A stretch of DNA of 22,860 nt from JAATGA01 sp047605605 (lineage in GTDB: Bacteria > Pseudomonadota > Alphaproteobacteria > Rhodobacterales > Rhodobacteraceae): NCBI GenBank assembly GCA_047605605.1, contig JASGFG010000064.1, forward strand, positions 1 to 22,860. The letters are read 5' to 3'. This document shows positions 14,198-20,473 of the stretch, piece after piece. Made by a program: the position numbers and the translations under genes. The notes beneath the pieces were generated by a model that had not been told where the DNA came from, did not search any database, and was given only the letters and a program-made list of their open reading frames with translations. Positions within the stretch are counted from its first letter, which is position 1; every line of letters begins with the position of its first letter.

Positions 14198-15535
14198 ATG
14201 AGCGACCCCTACAGCGCCCGCCGCAAGATCGACCCCAACCGTGGCGACCGTCTGGCCGACGGCACCCCGAACGACAACGACCGCGTGGAAATCGGGCCGA
14301 CGCAACTGGCCTTTGCCGAATGGGCGGCGGCAGGGCTGGTGGCGCCGAACCTGACCGCCATGCGCGAATACCGCTGGCGGCGGCTGGTGCAGGCGCTGGT
14401 CGACCGCGATGTGGGGGGCCTGTTGATGTTCGACCCGCTGAACATCCGCTATGCGACCGACACCACCAACATGCAGCTGTGGAACAGTCACAACCCGTTT
14501 CGCGCCTGCCTGATCTGCGCCGACGGGCATATGGTGATGTGGGAATACAAGCAGGCGCCGTTCCTGGTGAATTTCAACCCTCTGGTCGCGGAACTGCGGC
14601 ACGGCGCCTCGTTCTTCTACAACGTCTGCGGCGATGCGACGGCCGCCGACGCCCGCGCCTTTTCCGGCCAGGTGGACGAAGTGATGCGCGCGCACGCCGG
14701 CACCAACCGGCGGCTGGCGGTGGACAAGATCATGGTTCACGGCCTGCGCGCGCTGGAACGCGCCGGGTTCGAGGTGCTGGAGGGCGAGGTGATCACCGAA
14801 CGCACCCGCGCCGTCAAAGGCCCGGACGAGATCCTGGCCATGCGCTGCGCCCATCACGCCTGCGAAAGCGCCATTGCCGAGATGGAGGCATTCACCCGCG
14901 AGAATGTGCCCAAGGGCGGCGTCAGCGAGGATGACATCTGGGCCGAGCTGCACAAAGGCAACATCCGCCGCGGCGGCGAATGGATCGAGACGCGGTTGCT
15001 GGCCTCCGGGCCGCGCACCAACCCGTGGTTTCAGGAATGCGGGCCGCGGATCGTGCAGCCGAATGAGATCGTGGCCTTCGACACCGATCTGATCGGCAGC
15101 TATGGCATCTGCATCGACATGAGCCGGACATGGTGGGTGGGCGATGCGCGCCCGAGCAATGCGATGATCTCGGCGATGAACCACGCGATGGACCATGTGC
15201 GCACCAACATGGCGATGCTGAAACCCGGCGTGACGATCCGCGAGCTGACCTTTGGCGGGCATCAGCTCGACGCGCAGTATTGGGCGCAGAAATATTCCTG
15301 CAAGATGCACGGCGTCGGCCTTTGCGACGAATGGCCCTTCGTGCCCTATTCCGATGCCTGGGTGGACGGCGCGTTCGAGACGGCGCTGGAGCCGGGGATG
15401 GTCCTGTGCGTCGAGGCGCTGGTTTCACCCGAGGGCGGCGATTTCTCGATCAAGATCGAGGATCAGGTGCTGATCACCGAAACCGGGCACGAGAACCTGA
15501 CGAAATACCCTTTCGACCCGCGGTTGGCGGGCTGA
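14198..15535 (+). CDS. dddP: Dimethylsulfoniopropionate lyase DddP
   Basis: This 445-residue enzyme of the M24 metallopeptidase fold cleaves DMSP to dimethyl sulfide and acrylate in the cytoplasm. The sequence follows roseobacter DddP throughout, with RKIDPNRGDRL, NDRVEIGPTQLAF, FDPLNIRYATDTTNMQLWN and TRLLASGPRTNPWFQECGPR. The predicted metal ligands are Asp295, Asp297, Asp307, His371, Glu406 and Glu421. Asp377 (HGVGLCDEWP) is the proposed base and Tyr366 is also present. These are the numbers known for the structurally studied enzyme, so the gene should be functional rather than a general prolidase. AAGGAGG lies six bases before ATG 14198. It is divergent from the DUF3445 gene. No acrylate-utilisation genes are adjacent. 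Confidence 0.94.
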   Translation: MSDPYSARRKIDPNRGDRLADGTPNDNDRVEIGPTQLAFAEWAAAGLVAPNLTAMREYRWRRLVQALVDRDVGGLLMFDPLNIRYATDTTNMQLWNSHNPFRACLICADGHMVMWEYKQAPFLVNFNPLVAELRHGASFFYNVCGDATAADARAFSGQVDEVMRAHAGTNRRLAVDKIMVHGLRALERAGFEVLEGEVITERTRAVKGPDEILAMRCAHHACESAIAEMEAFTRENVPKGGVSEDDIWAELHKGNIRRGGEWIETRLLASGPRTNPWFQECGPRIVQPNEIVAFDTDLIGSYGICIDMSRTWWVGDARPSNAMISAMNHAMDHVRTNMAMLKPGVTIRELTFGGHQLDAQYWAQKYSCKMHGVGLCDEWPFVPYSDAWVDGAFETALEPGMVLCVEALVSPEGGDFSIKIEDQVLITETGHENLTKYPFDPRLAG

Positions 15536-15553
15536 GGCGCAACCGGAAATTGT

Positions 15554-15579
15554 GGGACGGCCGGGAAAAAGGCCGCCCC
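15554..15579 (+). terminator. Hairpin terminator after dddP
   Basis: GGGACGGCC pairs with GGCCGCCCC (15554-15562 with 15571-15579) with one internal mismatch and an A-rich loop. It lies 18 bases after the stop, so dddP is probably transcribed alone. Confidence 0.5.
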
Positions 15580-15732
15580 TGTTCACAACCGCGTGCGGTC
15601 CCGCGGGGCTGTGCGCAAGGCTGGATTTTCGGGTCGGTTCGTGCCTATGATCGCACCACACTTTTGCCGCACTTCCTTTCATGTCACCCCCGTTTCCCGC
15701 TACCCCGCGCGGGCCTTTTCCAGAGGGAAGCC

Positions 15733-16587
15733 ATGTCGAAACCGAGTCTTTCTGTCATCCTGTTCTGCCTTTCTGCCGGAACCGCCCTACCCGCGCTGGC
15801 CAGTCCGGTCTATTTCAGCACCGGAGAGGCGGATGGACGGATGGCCTCGGTCAGCCGTCCGGCGACCCTTGGCCGGATGCAGATCGAGACGGCGGACGAT
15901 TTCCTGCTGACCGCGGACACCATGCTGACGGGCGCGAGTTTCACTGGCCTGCTGCCCGACGGGGTGAGCCTTGCCTCGGTCCTGGGGGTGACAGTCAATA
16001 TCTATCGACTTTTCCCGCTGGACTCCGATACCACCCGCCCTTCGGCCGTGCCGACGCGGGCCGGATCGCCCGCGGATGGCACCCTGACCAGCCTGTCGTC
16101 CGGCGCGGGCGACATGACGTTTGCCGCCTCGCTGGGCGGGGGGCTGGACGCGCTCAACTCTATCCAGCCCGGCGGGATCCACGCGGCCCCCAACCAGACC
16201 ACGGGCGGGAACGGGCCGGTATCGGGGCAGGTCGTGACCTTCGATCTGACCTTCCTGACCGGCCTGTCGCTGACGGCGGACCAGTATTTCTTCGTCCCCG
16301 AGGTCGATCTGGGCACGGCCGGCAGCTTTTACTGGCTGTCGGCGGCCAGTCCCGTCGATGCGACGGGCACGCCCTTTGCCGATGACCTGCCCGGCTGGGT
16401 GCGGGACGACACGCTGGCCCCCGACTGGCTGCGGGTGGGCAAGGATATCGTCGGCACCGGCAGTTACAACTTTGCCTTCTCGCTGACCGGGCAGACGGTG
16501 GAAACCGGGGCGGTGCCGCTTCCAGCCAGCCTGCCGCTGCTGGCGGGCGGTATGGCGGCCCTGGGGCTGCGGCGGCGGCGGAAATAG
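15733..16587 (+). CDS. Secreted protein with VPLPA-CTERM sorting signal
   Basis: This 284-residue protein has an N-terminal signal peptide (residues 1-24, cleavage expected after ALA in LPALAS). The extracytoplasmic body is rich in Gly, Ser, Thr and Asp and contains no cysteine. The C-terminal tripartite tail is VPLPASLPLLAGGMAALGL followed by RRRRK: a Pro-rich motif, a hydrophobic helix and a basic cluster. This is the VPLPA variant of PEP-CTERM, recognised by exosortases and often linked to surface polysaccharide. The body resembles no enzyme I know; it may be a beta-rich surface or matrix protein. No exosortase gene is in the window. GAGGGAAG precedes ATG 15733. It is flanked by hairpins on both sides. 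Confidence 0.85.
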   Translation: MSKPSLSVILFCLSAGTALPALASPVYFSTGEADGRMASVSRPATLGRMQIETADDFLLTADTMLTGASFTGLLPDGVSLASVLGVTVNIYRLFPLDSDTTRPSAVPTRAGSPADGTLTSLSSGAGDMTFAASLGGGLDALNSIQPGGIHAAPNQTTGGNGPVSGQVVTFDLTFLTGLSLTADQYFFVPEVDLGTAGSFYWLSAASPVDATGTPFADDLPGWVRDDTLAPDWLRVGKDIVGTGSYNFAFSLTGQTVETGAVPLPASLPLLAGGMAALGLRRRRK

Positions 16588-16617
16588 CGCCCGCGGCCCG
16601 GCCCGAATTGCGGGCGC
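16587..16617 (+). terminator. Hairpin at the end of the VPLPA-CTERM gene
   Basis: GCGCCCGC/GCGGGCGC (16587-16594 with 16610-16617) is a perfect 8-bp stem beginning at the last base of the stop codon. The loop is 15 bases and there is no T-tract. Confidence 0.4.
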
Positions 16618-16630
16618 GCACGGCCTTTCC

Positions 16631-16658
16631 CTTGTCTTGGACGGCCCCGCGGTCTAAG
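16631..16658 (+). promoter_or_regulatory. Candidate purB promoter
   Basis: CTTGTC (16631-16636) and TCTAAG (16653-16658) are 16 bases apart and 35 bases upstream of the purB start. Both boxes match the housekeeping consensus only in part. Confidence 0.3.
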
Positions 16659-16693
16659 GCAGCCGCGTTCCCGCTGTCCGCGAAAGGTCTGCC

Positions 16694-17995
16694 ATGATCC
16701 CCCGCTATTCCCGCCCCGAGATGGTCGCCATCTGGTCGCCCGAGACCAAGTTCCGGATCTGGTACGAGATCGAGGCCCATGCCTGCGACGCGCAGGCCCA
16801 GCTTGGCGTGATCCCCAGAGAGAATGCCGCCGCCGTCTGGCGGGCCAAGGACGTGGCCTTCGACGTGGCCCGCATTGACGAGATCGAGGCGGTGACGAAA
16901 CATGACGTGATCGCCTTTCTGACCCATCTGGCCGAACATATCGGCGCCGAGGATGCGCGTTTCGTCCATCAGGGCATGACCTCTTCCGACGTGCTGGACA
17001 CCACGCTGAACATTCAGCTGGTGCGCGCCGCCGACATCCTGCTGGCCGGGATGGACCGGGTTCTGGCCGCGCTGAAGACCCGCGCGTTTGAACACAAGGA
17101 TACGGTCCGCATCGGCCGCAGCCACGGCATCCATGCCGAACCCACGACCATGGGCCTGACCTTTGCCCGCTTCTACGCCGAAATGGCGCGCGGGCGGTCC
17201 CGGCTGGTTGCGGCGCGTGAGGAAATCCGCACCGGCGCAATTTCCGGCGCGGTCGGCACCTTCGCCAACATCGACCCCTTCGTCGAGGAATACGTCTGCC
17301 AGAAACTGGGCCTGATCCCCGAACCGATCAGCACGCAGGTCATTCCGCGCGACCGCCACGCCATGTTCTTTGCGACCCTTGGCGTCATCGCCAGCAGCAT
17401 CGAGAACATCGCGATCGAGATCCGCCACATGCAGCGCACCGAGGTGCTGGAGGCCGAGGAGTTCTTCAGCCCCGGCCAAAAGGGCTCGTCGGCGATGCCG
17501 CACAAGCGCAATCCCGTGCTGACCGAAAACCTGACCGGCCTTGCGCGTCTGGTGCGCATGTCGGTGGTTCCGGCGCTGGAAAATGTGGCGCTGTGGCATG
17601 AACGCGACATCAGCCATTCGTCGGTCGAACGCGCCATCGGGCCGGATACCACGATCACGCTGGACTTCGCGCTGAACCGGCTGGCGGGCGTGGTCGAAAA
17701 GCTGGTGGTCTACCCCGAGAACATGCTGAAGAACATGAACAAGTTCAAGGGGCTGGTCATGTCGCAGCGGGTGCTTCTGGCCCTGACCCAGGCCGGCGTC
17801 AGCCGCGAGGATGCCTATCGCCTGGTCCAGCGCAACGCGATGAAGGTCTGGGAACAGGGCGCCGATTTCAAGACCGAGCTTCTGGCCGACCCCGAGGTGA
17901 CGGCCGCGCTGACCCCCGCCCAGATCGAGGAGAAATTCGATCTGGGCTATCACACCAAACATGTCGACACGATCTTTCGACGGGTCTTCGGCTGA
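16694..17995 (+). CDS. purB: Adenylosuccinate lyase
   Basis: This 433-residue member of the fumarase/aspartase superfamily catalyses two steps of purine synthesis: SAICAR to AICAR, and adenylosuccinate to AMP. It begins MIPRYSRPEMVAIWSPE. Visible motifs are VTKHDVIAFLTHL (His70), VHQGMTSSDVLDT, the catalytic-histidine segment GRSHGIHAEPTTMGL (144-147), and the mobile serine loop GSSAMPHKRNP (Ser265/266). The length matches the B. subtilis-type enzyme. A short AAAGG lies about eight bases before ATG 16694. A strong terminator follows. Confidence 0.97.
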   Translation: MIPRYSRPEMVAIWSPETKFRIWYEIEAHACDAQAQLGVIPRENAAAVWRAKDVAFDVARIDEIEAVTKHDVIAFLTHLAEHIGAEDARFVHQGMTSSDVLDTTLNIQLVRAADILLAGMDRVLAALKTRAFEHKDTVRIGRSHGIHAEPTTMGLTFARFYAEMARGRSRLVAAREEIRTGAISGAVGTFANIDPFVEEYVCQKLGLIPEPISTQVIPRDRHAMFFATLGVIASSIENIAIEIRHMQRTEVLEAEEFFSPGQKGSSAMPHKRNPVLTENLTGLARLVRMSVVPALENVALWHERDISHSSVERAIGPDTTITLDFALNRLAGVVEKLVVYPENMLKNMNKFKGLVMSQRVLLALTQAGVSREDAYRLVQRNAMKVWEQGADFKTELLADPEVTAALTPAQIEEKFDLGYHTKHVDTIFRRVFG

Positions 17996-18020
17996 CACCT
18001 GCCCCCATCGGCGGAATTAC

Positions 18021-18050
18021 GGACGGCGCGGAAGGAAACCCGCGCCGTCC
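18021..18050 (+). terminator. Strong hairpin terminator after purB
   Basis: A perfect 11-bp stem GGACGGCGCGG/CCGCGCCGTCC (18021-18031 with 18040-18050, 8-base loop) lies 25 bases after the purB stop and is followed by the T-rich GGTGTGTTTG. Confidence 0.7.
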
Positions 18051-18098
18051 GGTGTGTTTGTGCTATGCTGGCTTCACCCAAAACCGAAGGAGGAAGGA

Positions 18099-18254
18099 AT
18101 GAAGACAATTCTCGCCACCCTCGCCCTGACCCTGCTGCCCGGCCTTGCCGCCGCCGAATGCATGGGCGTGAAGCACGACACCTCTGCCGCAAGCTGCGCG
18201 CCCGGATCGGTCTGGGACGGAGCCGCGGGCAAATGCGTCAAGACCAACAGCTGA
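18099..18254 (+). CDS. Small secreted cysteine-containing protein
   Basis: This 51-residue peptide from ATG 18099 has a near-perfect AAGGAGGAAGG just upstream. A signal peptide (residues 1-19, MKTILATLALTLLPGLAAA) would leave a 32-residue mature part with three cysteines and a CAPGSVWD segment before the last one. That spacing is reminiscent of short chitin-binding/peritrophin-like motifs, but the domain is too short to claim this. I recall similar tiny proteins next to purB in Rhodobacterales; their role is unknown. It ends at its own hairpin and lies between purB and fliG. Confidence 0.7.
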   Translation: MKTILATLALTLLPGLAAAECMGVKHDTSAASCAPGSVWDGAAGKCVKTNS

Positions 18255-18266
18255 TCGGCACGGCCG

Positions 18267-18294
18267 GGCGGGCAGGATTCTGCATCCTTCCGCC
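18267..18294 (+). terminator. Hairpin after the small secreted protein gene
   Basis: AGGAT/ATCCT (18274-18278 with 18284-18288) is extended by GGCGG/CCGCC (18267-18271 with 18290-18294) around a small asymmetric bulge. There is no T-tract, so it is moderate evidence of termination. Confidence 0.45.
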
Positions 18295-18364
18295 GCGGTT
18301 CAGCCGCCGTTAACCCGCGCCAGCCATCCTGTGCCCGAAGGCAAGGATTCGAGAGAGACGAGGG

Positions 18365-19429
18365 ATGAGCGAACTGGCCCGGATTACCCCCGCGCAGCGC
18401 GTGATGCGCGGGGGCGTCGTTGAACCCGTCGCGCGTCAGCTGTCGCCGCGCGAAAAAGCGGCCGTGATCGTGCGGCTTCTGCTGTCCGAAGGCGCGGCCC
18501 CGCCGCTGTCGGGGCTGCCCGAACACATGCAGGCGGCGTTGACGGAACAGATGGGGCAGATGCGGTTGGTCGACCGCGCCACGCTTTCCGCCGTGGTGGA
18601 AGAATTCGTGACCGAACTGGAACAGGTGGGCCTGTCCTTTCCCGGCGGCATCGAAGGCGCGCTGTCGATGATGGATGGCCATATCAGCCAGACGGCGGCA
18701 AACCGGCTGCGGCGTCTCGCCGGGGCCTCGGCCCGCGCCGACCCGTGGGACAGGCTGACGCAGCTGCCGCCGGAACGCCTGCTGCCCGTGCTTCAGGAGG
18801 AAAGCGTCGAGGTGGCGGCGGTCATGCTGTCCAAGCTTCCGGTTGCCAGGGCGGCCGAGCTTCTGGGCCGCCTTCCCGGCGAAAGGGCGCGGCGCGTCGC
18901 CTATGCCGTGTCGATGACCGGCAATACCGACCCCGAGGCGGTGCGCCGCATCGGCCTGTCGCTGGCCATCCAGCTTGAGGCGCAGCCCCCCCGTGCCTTT
19001 GACTCCGGCCCGGTGGAACGAGTGGGGGCGATCCTGAACGTCTCGGCGGCGCAGACCCGGGACGAGGTTCTGCGCGGGTTGGAGGTCGAGGATGCGGGTT
19101 TCGCCGAGCAGGTGCGCCGCGCGATCTTTACCTTTGTCCACATCCCCGCCCGCCTGTCGCCGCGCGACGTGCCAAAGGTGGTGCGGCTGGTGGATCAGCC
19201 GGTGATGGTGACGGCCATCGCCGCCGCTACCGGAACCGAACTGGAGGATGCGTGTGAATTCCTTCTAGCCAACATGTCGCAGCGTCTGGCGCAGGGCTTG
19301 CGAGAGGAGGCCGCCGCCCGCGGCCGCCCGCGCGAGAAAGAGGGTGAAATCGCCATGACCGCCGTGATCGCCGCCATCCGCGATCTGGAAGAGGCGGGCG
19401 AGGTCGTTCTGATCAGGGAGGAGGAATGA
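18365..19429 (+). CDS. fliG: Divergent flagellar motor switch protein FliG
   Basis: This 354-residue protein has all three FliG regions. The N-terminal domain (about 28-85) has REKAAVIVRLLL and ATLSAVVEEF. The middle domain (about 126-208) contains WDRLTQLPPERLLPVLQEE. The C-terminal domain (about 220-345) has IFTFVHIPARLSPRDVPKVVRLVD and NMSQRLAQGLREE. The middle-domain EHPQ motif is replaced by EESV. In the torque helix the Arg of NMSQR and the following acidic pair (EE for DD) are kept, but the Lys corresponding to E. coli Lys264 appears to be Ala. It would sit in the cytoplasmic C-ring and contact MotA. No other flagellar gene is in the window. A GAGGG immediately precedes ATG 18365. Confidence 0.82.
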   Translation: MSELARITPAQRVMRGGVVEPVARQLSPREKAAVIVRLLLSEGAAPPLSGLPEHMQAALTEQMGQMRLVDRATLSAVVEEFVTELEQVGLSFPGGIEGALSMMDGHISQTAANRLRRLAGASARADPWDRLTQLPPERLLPVLQEESVEVAAVMLSKLPVARAAELLGRLPGERARRVAYAVSMTGNTDPEAVRRIGLSLAIQLEAQPPRAFDSGPVERVGAILNVSAAQTRDEVLRGLEVEDAGFAEQVRRAIFTFVHIPARLSPRDVPKVVRLVDQPVMVTAIAAATGTELEDACEFLLANMSQRLAQGLREEAAARGRPREKEGEIAMTAVIAAIRDLEEAGEVVLIREEE

Positions 19430-19443
19430 TGGCACGGCGTTAG
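19426..19443 (+). pseudogene. Possible vestigial start of a cistron once coupled to fliG
   Basis: AGGGAGGAGGA leads into ATG 19426, which overlaps the fliG stop as ATGA, the classical layout of a translationally coupled downstream gene. The frame encodes only MMARR before TAG at 19441-19443. No recognisable continuation follows in any frame. It may be the remnant of a deleted gene, or the SD may simply be part of the Glu-rich fliG end (REEE). Confidence 0.25.
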
Positions 19444-19538
19444 ATGATGCCGGGGTGCCCGGTCCGCACTGTGCGGCGGGCCGATCCGTGCCCCAGGCTG
19501 TTCGCAAAAGAGCCGGCAACAGGCGCCGCCCGGCAGGG

Positions 19539-19562
19539 GTGACGGTGACAGTGACAGTGACG
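19539..19562. repeat. Short tandem repeat, four GTGACR hexamers
   Basis: The units are GTGACG, GTGACA, GTGACA and GTGACG, end to end, in non-coding DNA. A multiple of six would keep frame, but no gene crosses it. It may vary in length between strains. Confidence 0.8.
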
Positions 19563-19662
19563 GGGGCCGGTCCATTCGCCGCGCAAAAGCCTGCAACCGG
19601 CCTTGGCGCATCGCTTCGCGCGTAGGGGAAACTGCGCCCTCGCCCGGCCGGTATGCAGTCCC

Positions 19663-19692
19663 TTGCGCACCGCCGCGCAGATCGGACATAAT
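19663..19692 (+). promoter_or_regulatory. Candidate promoter of the capsule export genes
   Basis: TTGCGC (19663-19668) and CATAAT (19687-19692) are 18 bases apart, with the best -10 match in the gap. This would leave a leader of about 115 bases before kpsT. Confidence 0.4.
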
Positions 19693-19813
19693 GATGCCTG
19701 AAAGACCGGGCAGGATGGTGCGGCACCAAAGCGGGGGCACACCCGCCAGATCCGGCACAATCGGGCCGGGGCAGCGCCCGACGACAGGCAGTGTGGCGAC
19801 CCGAGGGGGGCGC

Positions 19814-20473
19814 ATGATCGAGTTCGAGAATGTTTCCAAGTCGTTCTGGACGGGAAAGACCCGCAAGGTCATCCTGGACCGCGCCTCCTTTCGGGTCGAG
19901 ATCGGCAATTCCCTGGGGATCCTTGCGCCCAACGGCACCGGAAAGACGACGATCATCAACATGATGGCGGGCCTGGAAAAGCCCGACGAAGGCCGGGTGA
20001 CGCGCAGTTCGCGCATCTCTTTCCCGCTGGGTTTCATGGGCGGGGTCATCTCGAAACATACCGCGACCGAGAATTGCCGCTATATCGCGCGGATGTATGC
20101 CTTGGACCCCGATTATGTCGAAGCCTTCTGCAGATGGCTGACGAACATCGGCGAATATTTCGACATGCCGCTTGGCACCTACAGTTCGGGAATGCGGTCC
20201 CGCTTCAACTTTGCGCTGATGCTGGCGCTGGAATTCGACATCTACCTGATCGACGAGGGGATGCCCTCGACCACGGATGTGGAATTCAACCGCAAGGCGG
20301 GCACCATCCTGCGCGAAAGGCTGCGCAACGCCACCATTGTCATCGTCTCGCATCAGGCCAAGACGCTGGAAAAGTTCTGCCGCTCGGCCGCGGTGCTGCG
20401 AAACGGCCAGCTTTACATGTTCGACACCCTGGAAGAGGCGAAACGGCTCTATGACTACCAAGCCAACGGTTGA
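19814..20473 (+). CDS. kpsT: Capsular polysaccharide ABC transporter, ATP-binding subunit
   Basis: This 219-residue ATPase of the KpsT/CtrD/BexA group would energise export of a lipid-linked capsule polysaccharide across the inner membrane. The Walker A is APNGTGKTT (38-46, Ala in place of the first Gly). The signature loop is YSSGMRSR (123-130), the usual replacement for LSGGQ in this group. The Walker B is IYLIDE (143-148) and the switch is VSHQ (His180). ATG 19814 follows GAGGGGGG closely and gives the family start MIEFENVSK. It overlaps kpsE by 23 bases. The permease partner KpsM is not in the window. Confidence 0.9.
   Translation: MIEFENVSKSFWTGKTRKVILDRASFRVEIGNSLGILAPNGTGKTTIINMMAGLEKPDEGRVTRSSRISFPLGFMGGVISKHTATENCRYIARMYALDPDYVEAFCRWLTNIGEYFDMPLGTYSSGMRSRFNFALMLALEFDIYLIDEGMPSTTDVEFNRKAGTILRERLRNATIVIVSHQAKTLEKFCRSAAVLRNGQLYMFDTLEEAKRLYDYQANG

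Larger units (their letters stand above)
19430..19813. other. 384-base gene-free stretch between fliG and the capsule genes
   Basis: I see no supportable gene here. It holds short hairpin-forming GC stretches (for example CCGCA/TGCGG near 19473), four tandem hexamers at 19539-19562, two imperfect copies of a CGCAAAAG-GCAAC sequence (near 19503 and 19582), and a candidate promoter at 19663-19692. Open frames crossing it on the minus strand are antisense shadows running into kpsT. Confidence 0.6.

Noticed and set aside
14198..15535. Xaa-Pro aminopeptidase or creatinase reading of the M24-fold gene
   Set aside because: The DddP-specific residues (Tyr366, Asp377) and segments throughout the protein match DddP rather than peptidases of the same fold.
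18309..18314. GTTAAC upstream of fliG as a CtrA site
   Set aside because: Only one half site is present. No second TTAA-like half lies at the required N7 spacing.
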